Shown: positions 7,842 to 16,479 of the stretch, one piece after another
Layout: each line of letters starts with the position of its first letter
Position numbering within the stretch: position 1 is the first letter of the stretch
Assembly: GCF_019703835.1 (NCBI RefSeq)
Contig: NZ_AP023055.1
Coordinates: 992,001-1,056,000 of the forward strand
DNA length: 64,000 bases
Direction of reading: 5' to 3'
DNA from: Thaumasiovibrio subtropicus
GTDB taxonomy: Bacteria; Pseudomonadota; Gammaproteobacteria; Enterobacterales; Vibrionaceae
The notes under the pieces: model-generated
Database searches by the model: none
Seen by the model: the letters and a program-made list of their open reading frames with translations, nothing else
What the model was told of the DNA's origin: nothing
Translations under genes and position numbers: made by a program

Positions 7842-9905
7842 TTACTGATACTTTTGTAATAGCGCCTTCATGGCATTAGCTCTAATCGGTTTAGCGAGAA
7901 AGTCTGTCATTCCTGCATCTAGGCACGCCTTTCTATCCGCTTCCATCGCATTCGCTGTGGTCGCAATGATCGGCAACTTAACCCCTCCCGCACGCAATAA
8001 CTTGGTTGCTTCAAAACCATCCATGATTGGCATCGACACATCCATTAAAATAATGTCGAATCCGCGGCGTGATTCCAGCATCAGATCGACAGCCGCTTTC
8101 CCATGCTCGGCAACTTCCACTTTATGGCCGGCTCTTTCGAGCATCAGTTTGGCAATCATCTGATTGGCTCGGCTATCTTCAACCACAAGAATACGAAGCT
8201 GTTCAGTTCTTACCTCCTCATGAGGCGCTTGAATCTGATTAGGAGCAGAGCAAGCTTCGAGTGGCAAACGAATGGTAAAGCAACTTCCCTTACCCAACTC
8301 ACTTTCTAGTGAGATCTCTCCTCCCATTTTGTGCACCAATAACTGGCTTATGGCTAATCCCAGCCCCGTGCCGCCAAACTCTCTGGTAATAGAACCGTCG
8401 GCTTGTACAAAAGGTGTAAACAGCTGCTTTTGCGCCACCTTGTCAATGCCAATCCCCGTATCACTGATATCAATGCGAAGAAGCCCCGCTTCTTTGACAG
8501 CACGAATCGCGATTTCACCTTCATGAGTAAACTTAATCGCATTCCCCATCAAGTTAAACAAGATTTGGCTAAAGCGATTTTTATCACTGATCATCCACTC
8601 GGAAATGGCAGAATCGATATGCAATTTGCACGCTAACCCCTTCTTCTCCGCCTGTGGTTTTAATTGCTGACAAATAAGGTAGATGCGCTCTCGCACTTCC
8701 ATGGGCTCTAGATAGAGCTCAACATTGCCCGCCTCTATCTTCGAAAGATCCAGCACATCATTAATGATGTTCAACAATAGCTGAGCAGATTGGTCCATTT
8801 GATTGACCCAACTCTCCTGCTCATTACTCAGGCCTGATTCAACCAAGGTATCCATCAATCCCATAACCGCGTTCAACGGCGTTCTAATCTCATGGCTCAT
8901 CATGGCCAAAAACTGCGATTTTGCTTTATTCGCTAAGTCAGCCTGACGGCGTGCTTCCGTCAGCTCTTGCAAATGTTGACGGCGTGACGTGATATCTTTA
9001 GCGGTGCCTCGGAAGCCTTGGAACTGACCATCTTTGTCATAAAATGGCTTACCACTTAGTTCAAACCAACGTGAATCATCATCTTGGCTCAACTGACACT
9101 CAAACTCACTGAAAGCCACCTCAGATGCCAACAGTGATTTCAACGACTCACGAGGATGCTGCCCACTGATAATGTCGAACAGGCTTGTCTTATTGATGCG
9201 GTGAGTCTCTACACTTGGAGTTGAGAGATAAGTGAAGCGGCTGCTTTTATCTATTTCCCAAAACCAGTCACCTGCGGTTCGGGCGAAATCTTTAAAACGG
9301 AGACGGCTTTCGATGAGTTCTTGGGTCCGAGCAGAGACCAATGCTTGCAAACGTTCGCGATAGTCGATATCAATGATTGTGCGTTCCAAAAGCGGTCTGA
9401 AGCGATCAATGACTTGGCGACAGCGCGATGTAAACGCATTAGGCTTACTATGCGTAAACACCAAGATCGCGTCTCCAGAACTCACCTTTACCCCTGTCAG
9501 CAATGCCGAACGCACATAGCCATGCAGTTGTGGCGGTAGACGGCTAAACTCGTTGGTGCGCAAAGGATCAAAAAGCGCGATAGATTCGCCATTGATAGCA
9601 CGCATGAACACTTGATCCGCTTGCCATTGGCAATGGCTGAAATGGCTTTGGGTACCAACAAGTTCTTTAAAGTTCTGAAAGCCACTCTCTCGACTTAACA
9701 CTAATGCCGACTCGAAGTCGATATAACGACGAATGACTTCTAGGAGGCTATTGAATATCTGAATTTTATTGCTTGCGCCTGCCATGGCGGCAATACCTGC
9801 CAAAATAGCAGTGTTCTCTTCCTTTAATTGCTGCTCGCGCTGTTGACATCGATGAAGTTCAATCAACGTTTCCTGCAACTTTTCCGAGTCAAAGTAACTG
9901 TCCAT
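7842..9905 (-). CDS. vpsS: Cytoplasmic hybrid sensor histidine kinase, VpsS-like
   Basis: 687 residues with no membrane segment. Order: an N-terminal coiled coil (about 8-35), a GAF-like region (about 40-175), PAS (about 205-310), HisKA with SHEIRTPLN (His338), an HATPase with NLMGNAIKFTHEG, DTGIGI and GGTGLGLAI, and a C-terminal receiver with VVEDS, phospho-acceptor Asp622 (LMDVSMP) and Lys672. There is no Hpt domain, so phosphate must pass to an external phosphotransfer protein. It starts 2 bp after the FIST gene and is surely co-transcribed with it. Domain order and position beside the ccoN region match V. cholerae VpsS, which promotes biofilm through LuxU/LuxO. The symbol rests on that synteny from memory. 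Confidence 0.8.
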   Translation of the reverse strand: MDSYFDSEKLQETLIELHRCQQREQQLKEENTAILAGIAAMAGASNKIQIFNSLLEVIRRYIDFESALVLSRESGFQNFKELVGTQSHFSHCQWQADQVFMRAINGESIALFDPLRTNEFSRLPPQLHGYVRSALLTGVKVSSGDAILVFTHSKPNAFTSRCRQVIDRFRPLLERTIIDIDYRERLQALVSARTQELIESRLRFKDFARTAGDWFWEIDKSSRFTYLSTPSVETHRINKTSLFDIISGQHPRESLKSLLASEVAFSEFECQLSQDDDSRWFELSGKPFYDKDGQFQGFRGTAKDITSRRQHLQELTEARRQADLANKAKSQFLAMMSHEIRTPLNAVMGLMDTLVESGLSNEQESWVNQMDQSAQLLLNIINDVLDLSKIEAGNVELYLEPMEVRERIYLICQQLKPQAEKKGLACKLHIDSAISEWMISDKNRFSQILFNLMGNAIKFTHEGEIAIRAVKEAGLLRIDISDTGIGIDKVAQKQLFTPFVQADGSITREFGGTGLGLAISQLLVHKMGGEISLESELGKGSCFTIRLPLEACSAPNQIQAPHEEVRTEQLRILVVEDSRANQMIAKLMLERAGHKVEVAEHGKAAVDLMLESRRGFDIILMDVSMPIMDGFEATKLLRAGGVKLPIIATTANAMEADRKACLDAGMTDFLAKPIRANAMKALLQKYQ

Positions 9906-9907
9906 CT

Positions 9908-11086
9908 TTACTCACTGTGAAAAAGTACGGCTGATATCATCAAATTACCGTGGGCGTTCTCGCCACCTGTAAACTGGCCTTGCTCACCAAAGGTGAAAGC
10001 AGATGCAAATGGCATTTGGTGCATAGCATTGTACATAAAACCTTTTACTTCAGGCATTTTTTCTCTTACTTGAAGCATACAACCTGCGCAGTAAATCGCG
10101 AGTCCACCGACCGGACGGATTTGCCCAGCACCCAGTTCAAGTGCTGAATCGATCACTCGGCCAGCGCGCTTGACTAATCGCTCTTCAGTGCCAGCCATCA
10201 AAAAGACACGCTCGCCTTGCTCAACGGTAGAAAAAAGACGGATGCCATTTCTATCTGATATCTCATAAGGGTGCGAAAGCTTGAAGTAAGCCATACCGTT
10301 AATTTCACCCGCTATTCGACCTATGGGATTAAGCGAAGCCGATGAAAAAAAGTCTCCCTTGGGGCTCAACTGGTTACCTGTTATCCACGCTTCATAAAGC
10401 GGCGCTGCGGGTTCACCATCCAGTTCAATAATCTCACGACCTTCCACCTTAGTCGCGACCGCGCTAACCCCAGTACTCGCATACCCAGAATGAAAAGAGA
10501 GACTGATGGGACAACTTGGATAGAAGACAGCAAGCGAGATAGCTTCGCGACCGAATCCAGACTGAGTAAAAACAGACCAATCGCCACTAATTTGATTGTC
10601 AGCTGCGCTGCCACCGACCACAGGTACAGACGGACCAATGACACTCTGTATTCCTTCAATCACACGCTCTTCATTGCCCGGTGTTGCATGCAGTAATACC
10701 AATCCTGGCAGTTCACCGACTCGCCCGCTTTTTGCAATCGCTTCTTCGACACAGGTTTGTGCCGCATGAAACGCATCTTCTTGATGATATTGCGTGATCG
10801 CAGTCCCATAAGCGCCTAAATCATCTTCGGCAGCCCACAATACTAAGGCGTTTTGTTGGTAGAATTCGGCGTCGCTCATTGCACCTTGGCAAGAGCTACA
10901 CCCCAAAATCTGCGTGTCCGGAAAGGCCTTAACTAACGTTTGATGGATCAAAGCAACATCATGGCATTCCGTGAAATAGGCAATGAGAATATTGGGAGAA
11001 GGAATTTTTGTTCTAAGGCTATCAATCGTCTCGTCAAGAGCAAGTACAGTCTCTCTATTTTCAGAGCCGGAAGTCGCTATATACAT
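9908..11086 (-). CDS. FIST-domain signal transduction protein (VpsV-like)
   Basis: 392 residues, soluble. The N-terminal FIST domain (about residues 20-220) has a GCSSCQGAMSD block and VVGGSAADN. A FIST_C domain follows (about 230-370) with YCAGCMLQVREK and FTFGEQGQF. FIST domains are thought to bind small ligands, possibly amino acids, and to feed kinases or cyclases. Here the gene ends 2 bp before the hybrid kinase, so it is probably the sensory partner of that kinase. Several cysteines (GCSSCQ, YCAGC) could make it redox or metal responsive, which is inference. Confidence 0.85.
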   Translation of the reverse strand: MYIATSGSENRETVLALDETIDSLRTKIPSPNILIAYFTECHDVALIHQTLVKAFPDTQILGCSSCQGAMSDAEFYQQNALVLWAAEDDLGAYGTAITQYHQEDAFHAAQTCVEEAIAKSGRVGELPGLVLLHATPGNEERVIEGIQSVIGPSVPVVGGSAADNQISGDWSVFTQSGFGREAISLAVFYPSCPISLSFHSGYASTGVSAVATKVEGREIIELDGEPAAPLYEAWITGNQLSPKGDFFSSASLNPIGRIAGEINGMAYFKLSHPYEISDRNGIRLFSTVEQGERVFLMAGTEERLVKRAGRVIDSALELGAGQIRPVGGLAIYCAGCMLQVREKMPEVKGFMYNAMHQMPFASAFTFGEQGQFTGGENAHGNLMISAVLFHSE

Positions 11087-11211
11087 AGGCAGTTCTAGTT
11101 AAACGTTAGTAGAGCAAGTATAAGCCATTCATGTTTTTTTTTATTTTGGATGTAAAGAAACTGGGATAACGGTCGTTAGTTTGAGTTCTGTTGGGTGAGT
11201 TTAGTCGAAAA

Positions 11212-11811
11212 ATGCAGCAAAAAAGAGTACTTGTCATCACTGGAACCTCAGACCTAGGGCACACCTACTGCCTGAGTTTGGCAGATGAAAACTGTATCCC
11301 TATTGCCCTATCGGAGGATGTAGAACAGGGGCATAAATTGGTTGATGACGAACCACGGGCGAGATTTGTTGAAATGACTTTACGTTCTGAGGACGATTTT
11401 AATGCTATTCTAGCAAGTCTCCCTCAGTACCTAAAACCGATCGACCACGTCATTTACCTGTTACCCACCTCAGCCTATCTCGATCGCTTTACCACACTTG
11501 CAGATTGGCAACCCGTCACTCAACACTTATTGTCTTTTCCTGCGACATTTATCGAGTCTCTCACTCAGCATCAGGTCTCCTCCTGCACCTTTGTCAGTGC
11601 TCAAGTAGAAAAAGCTCCGTTAATTCAAAAGTCTATACAGGCCGCTTTTAAAGAATATGCTCAACACAGCGCAGCGCTATATCACACACAATGCCGCATA
11701 AACTGCATAGAATATGACGCACAACGCACTCACCCTGCAGACGTCATCCGTATGAGTCTACAGGTCATGCAAGGTACTGATTCTATGTGGGGAAAGGTGT
11801 TTACGCTTTAA
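11212..11811 (+). CDS. SDR-like protein with degenerate active site
   Basis: 199 residues from ATG 11212 (a TTG at 11191 would add seven). The N-terminus, VLVITGTSDLGHTYC, resembles the Rossmann Gly motif TGxxxGxG of short-chain dehydrogenases with the last Gly missing. Positions that should hold the catalytic Tyr-x-x-x-Lys read KSIQAAFKEYAQ, so oxidoreductase activity is doubtful. It may be a non-catalytic NAD-binding-fold protein. It is divergent from the FIST-kinase operon and has no clear partner. Confidence 0.6.
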   Translation: MQQKRVLVITGTSDLGHTYCLSLADENCIPIALSEDVEQGHKLVDDEPRARFVEMTLRSEDDFNAILASLPQYLKPIDHVIYLLPTSAYLDRFTTLADWQPVTQHLLSFPATFIESLTQHQVSSCTFVSAQVEKAPLIQKSIQAAFKEYAQHSAALYHTQCRINCIEYDAQRTHPADVIRMSLQVMQGTDSMWGKVFTL

Positions 11812-11822
11812 TATCAAGCTAA

Positions 11823-12260
11823 CTATTTTTGCGAGATCATAAACGGGTATTCTGTCTGACTTACGAACACCGAAATTGTGACTGGCATTGATGACTTCAA
11901 TATTTCAAACTGCCAATAAAAATGATCTGAATCAATTTTTGTTAACTCAATGTTATTTTCAGCGCTTTTAACTTGCGGCGTGTCGGCAATATTTTTTTGG
12001 CTCGAATAAAGCTCGACGATAAACACATCATCTTTATTAACATCTTTTATTTTTAGTGCCCAAAGCTTGTCTTCAGATTGACATAAATCAATTTTAACAT
12101 TGCATTCAACTATATCTGCTTTAACAGACACACCAACTTTAGGGCTTTCAGCTTGTTCTGAATAGTAATCAAACGTCCTCCAAAAGAAGGCAATCAGCAA
12201 GATCCCCATCATAACAAGGATTTGCGTGAGCCTAGCTCTTGTTAACTTCTCAGCGGGCAT
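11823..12260 (-). CDS. Membrane-anchored protein of unknown function next to ccoN
   Basis: 145 residues: a basic N-terminus, one transmembrane helix (about 11-27) and a periplasmic domain of about 110 residues with a Cys pair (VECNVKIDLCQ). The C-terminal beta-rich pattern recalls an immunoglobulin-like or FixH-type periplasmic domain, but I cannot make a family match. It is divergent from ccoN across a 270-bp gap, a position where Vibrio genomes also carry a hypothetical gene. Confidence 0.6.
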   Translation of the reverse strand: MPAEKLTRARLTQILVMMGILLIAFFWRTFDYYSEQAESPKVGVSVKADIVECNVKIDLCQSEDKLWALKIKDVNKDDVFIVELYSSQKNIADTPQVKSAENNIELTKIDSDHFYWQFEILKSSMPVTISVFVSQTEYPFMISQK

Positions 12261-12375
12261 GCTTTTCTAACTCCATTGCAACCTAGCTCAAACTTTTCAA
12301 AAAATGTTACTTAACCGTAAACACTTTGTGGGCTTGTGGGTATGAATCATTCATCTTCTCCAGTATTATACGGCA

Positions 12376-12393
12376 TGTTACACCTTGTTACAC
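12376..12393. promoter_or_regulatory. Direct repeat TGTTACAC x2, 10-bp phase, upstream of ccoN
   Basis: TGTTACAC occurs at 12376-12383 and 12386-12393, on the same face of the helix, about 140 bp before ccoN. It may bind a regulator of the cbb3 operon. No regulator is known to me for this motif. Confidence 0.3.
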
Positions 12394-12530
12394 TGGCGTA
12401 GATAATAAGTTTCTTTATCAACAAACAATACTATTAATCAGTGTATCAAGATAACGCGCTTTTCTGTGCTAGTTTTTTCTTAACAGGGAAACGTTGTGTA
12501 GTTGATAAAAACTGAGTGGAAGCAAGCAAG

Positions 12531-13955
12531 ATGAATCAAACAAACCAGCTTGAACAAAGCTATGACTATACCGTGGTTCGTCAATTCACCATTGCCACCA
12601 TTGTGTGGGGAATTGTTGGTATGGCCGTAGGGGTCTTAATCGCGGCTCAACTGCGTTGGCCTGAGCTGAACTTTGACACCCCGTGGCTTACGTATAGTCG
12701 TCTACGCCCGCTGCATACTAATGCAGTTATTTTTGCGTTTGGTACGAGCGCCCTTTTTGCAACATCTTATTATGTCGTGCAACGCACTTGTCAGACCCGA
12801 CTGTTTGGTGGCCCTTTGGTCGCCTTTACCTTTTGGGGATGGCAAGCCATTATTGTCGCCGCCGCGATAACATTGCCTTTGGGTTTTACCTCAGGCAAAG
12901 AGTATGCGGAGCTTGAGTGGCCCATCGATATCGCTATTGCCCTGGTCTGGGTATCTTATGCAGTCGTCTTTTTTGGCACCATGATTGTACGGCGAACATC
13001 CCATATCTACGTCGCTAACTGGTTTTTTGGTGCCTTCATACTAACGGTAGCAGTACTCCATATCGTAAATAGTATGGCGATCCCCTTAAGCATGACGAAG
13101 TCATACTCAATCTATTCAGGCGCTGTCGATGCGATGATCCAATGGTGGTACGGACACAATGCCGTTGGTTTCCTTCTCACCGCAGGTTTCTTGGGTATGA
13201 TGTATTACTTTGTCCCCAAGCAAGCAGGTAGACCGGTTTATTCCTATCGCCTCTCCATCGTGCACTTCTGGGCACTGGTTTCGCTATACATTTGGGCCGG
13301 CCCTCACCATCTCCATTACACCGCCTTACCCGACTGGACCCAGTCCTTAGGTATGGTAATGTCGCTGGTTCTGTTTGCACCTTCTTGGGGTGGCATGATC
13401 AACGGTATCATGACCCTTTCCGGTGCATGGCATAAGCTGCGCTACGATCCCGTTCTTCGATTCCTAATTGTCTCTCTCTCCTTCTATGGAATGTCCACGT
13501 TCGAAGGCCCAATGATGTCCATCAAGACGGTCAATGCACTCTCGCACTATACCGATTGGACCATTGGACACGTTCACTCTGGTGCGTTGGGTTGGGTTGC
13601 GATGGTCTCAATTGGTTCGGTTTACCACCTTGTACCAAAACTTTGGGGTCAAGAACGCATGTACTCAATCAAGATGGTCAACATCCACTTTTGGTTGGCG
13701 ACCGTAGGTACCGTACTTTACATCGTTGCGATGTGGATTTCGGGCGTGATGCAAGGCTTAATGTGGCGCGCAGTTAACACTGACGGTACCTTGACGTATA
13801 GCTTCGTCGAATCACTACAAGCCTCCTACCCGTTCTACTTTGTGCGTTTTGTGGGTGGTTTCATCTTCCTTGCTGGCATGTTCTTAATGGCGTACAACAC
13901 GTACAAAACCATTGCGGCGCCTAAAGCCAGCCTGAAAGCTGTCGAGCAGATGTAA
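12531..13955 (+). CDS. ccoN: cbb3-type cytochrome c oxidase subunit I
   Basis: 474 residues, about 12 transmembrane helices. It is the catalytic subunit of the high-affinity terminal oxidase, carrying heme b and the heme b3-CuB site, and reduces O2 with proton pumping. Conserved metal-ligand histidines appear in RPLHTNAVI, WWYGHNAVGF, GPHHLHYT and the DWTIGHVHSGALGW block. The start is set at the ATG opening MNQTNQ; a GTG at 12516 would add five residues. It is first in ccoN-O-Q-P, with 12 bp to ccoO. No full FNR box was found upstream, only half sites. Confidence 0.96.
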   Translation: MNQTNQLEQSYDYTVVRQFTIATIVWGIVGMAVGVLIAAQLRWPELNFDTPWLTYSRLRPLHTNAVIFAFGTSALFATSYYVVQRTCQTRLFGGPLVAFTFWGWQAIIVAAAITLPLGFTSGKEYAELEWPIDIAIALVWVSYAVVFFGTMIVRRTSHIYVANWFFGAFILTVAVLHIVNSMAIPLSMTKSYSIYSGAVDAMIQWWYGHNAVGFLLTAGFLGMMYYFVPKQAGRPVYSYRLSIVHFWALVSLYIWAGPHHLHYTALPDWTQSLGMVMSLVLFAPSWGGMINGIMTLSGAWHKLRYDPVLRFLIVSLSFYGMSTFEGPMMSIKTVNALSHYTDWTIGHVHSGALGWVAMVSIGSVYHLVPKLWGQERMYSIKMVNIHFWLATVGTVLYIVAMWISGVMQGLMWRAVNTDGTLTYSFVESLQASYPFYFVRFVGGFIFLAGMFLMAYNTYKTIAAPKASLKAVEQM

Positions 13956-13967
13956 GGAGCCGAAATA

Positions 13968-14588
13968 ATGGGTACAAATAACAAAAACCGTCATGACATT
14001 GTTGAGCGCAATGTCGGCTTACTTGCCATCTTAATCGTGGTTGCAATCAGTTTTGGTGCGCTGGTTGAGATAACACCGCTCATGTTCCAAAAACAGACCA
14101 CTGAGCCTGTGACCAACCTTCGTCCTTACACTGCGTTAGAAATGGAAGGACGCGATGTCTACATCCGTGAAGGTTGTAATACCTGTCACAGCCAGATGAT
14201 TCGCCCATTCCGTGCAGAAACAGAACGCTACGGTCACTATTCTGTTGCTGGCGAAAGCGTTTGGGAGCACCCCTTCCTATGGGGCTCAAAACGCACAGGC
14301 CCTGATCTAGCGCGAGTTGGAGGTCGATACTCCGATGATTGGCACCGTGTTCACCTCATTGATCCACGTGCCGTCGTTCCAGAGTCCAACATGCCAGGTT
14401 TCCCTTGGTTAGAAGAAAATGTGTTGGACGGCAAATTAACCGAGAAAAAACTGCGTATCTTCAAGGACAATTTTGGTGTGCCTTATAAAGAAGAAGATAT
14501 CGCAGGTGCTGCAGAAGCGGTGAAAGGCAAAACCGAAATGGATGCTGTCATCGCGTATTTGCAATCTCTCGGCCACGCGATGCAATAA
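13968..14588 (+). CDS. ccoO: cbb3-type cytochrome c oxidase subunit II (monoheme)
   Basis: 206 residues: one N-terminal transmembrane anchor (about 15-35), then a periplasmic c-type cytochrome domain with heme motif C70-N-T-C73-H74 and probable axial Met142 (ESNMPGFPW). It passes electrons from CcoP or cytochrome c to CcoN. An AAGGAG-type ribosome binding site precedes the ATG. It lies 12 bp after ccoN and 10 bp before ccoQ. Confidence 0.96.
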   Translation: MGTNNKNRHDIVERNVGLLAILIVVAISFGALVEITPLMFQKQTTEPVTNLRPYTALEMEGRDVYIREGCNTCHSQMIRPFRAETERYGHYSVAGESVWEHPFLWGSKRTGPDLARVGGRYSDDWHRVHLIDPRAVVPESNMPGFPWLEENVLDGKLTEKKLRIFKDNFGVPYKEEDIAGAAEAVKGKTEMDAVIAYLQSLGHAMQ

Positions 14589-14598
14589 GGAGGCAGTG

Positions 14599-14781
14599 AT
14601 GGATTATGCATTGATTCACACTATCTGGACGCTGGTATTGTTTATCAGCTTTGTTGGCGTGGTTTGGTGGGCCTATAACAAGCGTCAAAAAAACCGCTTT
14701 GATGAAGCCGCTAATCTAATTTTTGCAGACGAAGAGAAACATCGTACCGCTAGCCTATCTGGTAAAGGAGAAACCAAATAA
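14599..14781 (+). CDS. ccoQ: cbb3-type cytochrome oxidase subunit CcoQ (FixQ)
   Basis: 60 residues starting at ATG 14599 behind AAGGAGGC. One transmembrane helix (about 7-25) is followed by a VWWAYNKRQKNRFDEAA stretch typical of CcoQ. This small subunit stabilises CcoP in the complex. Its stop codon overlaps the ccoP start (TAATG), indicating translational coupling. Confidence 0.93.
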   Translation: MDYALIHTIWTLVLFISFVGVVWWAYNKRQKNRFDEAANLIFADEEKHRTASLSGKGETK

Positions 14782-15761
14782 TGACCACATTTTGGAGCAT
14801 TTGGATTTCGGTCATCACCTTGGGTTCGTTAGCAGGTATTGCTGCGCTGCTCTACTGGTGTACCAAAGATAAAATGGGTGTCGAAGAAGGTGAAGACATG
14901 GGCCACGAATACGATGGTATTCGTGAAATCAACAACCCACTGCCCAAGTGGTGGTCCTATATGTTTTGGGGCACACTCGTCTTTGCCGTTGTTTATCTTC
15001 TGCTCTTCCCGGGTTTAGGTAACTGGAAAGGTTTACTCGGCTGGCAAAGTTCAGACCAAACCGTGATGACTGTAGAAGAGTCAATGAAGTCGATTGCCGA
15101 TTCTCAGTCGAATAAACGCCCTGATCAATACGCCCGCGAACTCGATAATGCTGATGCCTACTTTGGTGAAACCTTCGAGCGTTTGGCCTACGTACCCGGC
15201 ACGACACAATATCGTCAGCTCGAAGATGTCGCTCGCGATGAAGAAGCCATTAAAGTCGGCCAACGTTTGTACTTGCAAAACTGCGCACAATGCCATGGTT
15301 CGGACGCGCGTGGCCAACTCGGTTTCCCTAACCTCACAGATAAAGCTTGGCTTTATGGTGGTGAAGCGGAAACCATCAAGGAGACCTTAATGCATGGTCG
15401 TGTTGGCGAAATGCCCGGCTGGCAAGAGAGTCTTGGCGATGATGGTGTAGAAGAAGTGACCAGCTACGTCTTGAGCCTATCTGGCCGTAAAGTGAATACC
15501 AAAGATGCCGCAGCGGGTAAAACACGCTTTGTCGTCTGTGCTGCCTGTCACGGTACAGACGGTAAAGGTAACCCTGCCTTTGGCGCGCCAGATCTAACCG
15601 ATGATGTATGGCTTTATGGTGATACCCGTGCCGATGTTGTGCAAACTATTCGCTATGGCCGTCAAGGGGTCATGCCTGCATGGGAGAACATTCTCGGTGA
15701 AGATAAGATCCACCTCATTTCAGCGTATGTTTGGCAGCTAAGTAATCCGAGTGAAGAATAG
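14781..15761 (+). CDS. ccoP: cbb3-type cytochrome c oxidase subunit III (diheme)
   Basis: 326 residues: two N-terminal transmembrane helices (about 5-26 and 58-77) and two cytochrome c domains with heme motifs C168-A-Q-C171-H172 and C253-A-A-C256-H257. Met ligands are likely in the GEMPGW and GVMPAW segments. It accepts electrons from soluble or bc1 cytochromes and delivers them to CcoO. It is the last structural gene of the operon and is followed by a terminator-like hairpin. Confidence 0.96.
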   Translation: MTTFWSIWISVITLGSLAGIAALLYWCTKDKMGVEEGEDMGHEYDGIREINNPLPKWWSYMFWGTLVFAVVYLLLFPGLGNWKGLLGWQSSDQTVMTVEESMKSIADSQSNKRPDQYARELDNADAYFGETFERLAYVPGTTQYRQLEDVARDEEAIKVGQRLYLQNCAQCHGSDARGQLGFPNLTDKAWLYGGEAETIKETLMHGRVGEMPGWQESLGDDGVEEVTSYVLSLSGRKVNTKDAAAGKTRFVVCAACHGTDGKGNPAFGAPDLTDDVWLYGDTRADVVQTIRYGRQGVMPAWENILGEDKIHLISAYVWQLSNPSEE

Positions 15762-15831
15762 TTAAAACTCAATCCAAACAATTGGTTACATACTTGTTCA
15801 CAAAGTTTGACACCAAAGCTACTAAATAAAA

Positions 15832-15857
15832 ATAAGCCCCTGTAATATGGGGCTTAT
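15832..15857 (+). terminator. Terminator-like hairpin after ccoP
   Basis: ATAAGCCCC (15832-15840) pairs with GGGGCTTAT (15849-15857) with an 8-base loop. The T-tract is weak (ATATTT), so read-through into ccoH is plausible. Its right arm overlaps the start of the repeat at 15854. Confidence 0.65.
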
Positions 15858-15942
15858 ATTTAAATCACTTCTCAACCTCGTGTAACTCACCGAAAGCCAG
15901 TCACACTAGCTAACCGCCTTTCCTGAGGTGATTTAAATATAA
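15854..15942. repeat. Diverged short member of the TATACTCAAG repeat family
   Basis: The ends TTATATTTAAATCACTTC (15854-15871) and GAGGTGATTTAAATATAA (15925-15942) are inverted with one mismatch. Against the family end TATACTCAAGTCACCTCA, the differences in TATATTTAAATCAC are C-to-T and G-to-A changes. The 53-bp centre matches no other copy. It sits between ccoP and ccoH. Confidence 0.6.
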
Positions 15943-15996
15943 TCAATCTGCGTTTTGTTACGCTATGTTTGCGCAACTATTTAGGGATAAATACAT

Positions 15997-16479
15997 ATGA
16001 AAAAGGCATGGTATAAGCAGTTTTGGCCTTGGTTTCTCATCGCCCTACCCACATCCGCTGTTGTCGCTTCTCTCGTCACCTTCTCTATCTTTAGCCAAAA
16101 TAAAGTCTCTTTGGTTGCAGAGGACTACTACAAGCGCGGAAAAGCGATCAACATCGACCTTTCTCGTATCACGCTCGCCAATGAGAAGCGCATTCAAGCT
16201 TGGATTGATTTTGACACTCAATCCGGCGCAATTCGACTCAACCGCGGAGACCTAGACACCCATCCTACACTGCGTGCCATCTTTACCCATCGCACCCTAG
16301 CCGACAAAGATTTCACCTTGATGCTGAACCCCGATGCCAGCGGTATCTACCGTTTCCAAACTGACGCCGCACTCAGTGGTCCTTGGTTTATTGAAATTGA
16401 ACCCTTTGATGCGACTTGGCTCCTTCAAAACAAAATCTACTTTCCGACAGCTGATACTGCAATTCACAAGGTAGATTGA
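15997..16479 (+). CDS. ccoH: cbb3 oxidase assembly protein CcoH/FixH
   Basis: 160 residues with one N-terminal transmembrane helix (about 9-31) and the conserved VAEDYYKRGKAIN block of FixH/CcoH, then a periplasmic beta-domain. It is needed for maturation of the cbb3 complex. An AGGGATAAATAC binding site precedes the ATG. The TGA stop shares its last base with the ccoI ATG, so ccoH-I-S and the next gene form one coupled operon. No ccoG lies between ccoP and ccoH, unlike many proteobacteria. Confidence 0.9.
   Translation: MKKAWYKQFWPWFLIALPTSAVVASLVTFSIFSQNKVSLVAEDYYKRGKAINIDLSRITLANEKRIQAWIDFDTQSGAIRLNRGDLDTHPTLRAIFTHRTLADKDFTLMLNPDASGIYRFQTDAALSGPWFIEIEPFDATWLLQNKIYFPTADTAIHKVD

Noticed and set aside
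12434..12449. Possible FNR box TTAATCAGTGTATCAA before ccoN
   Set aside because: Only the ATCAA half matches; the other half does not fit TTGAT at the required spacing.
12502..12515. TTGATAAAAACTGA near the ccoN start
   Set aside because: 7 of 10 positions, and only about 15 bp from the ATG, so not a normal FNR activation site.
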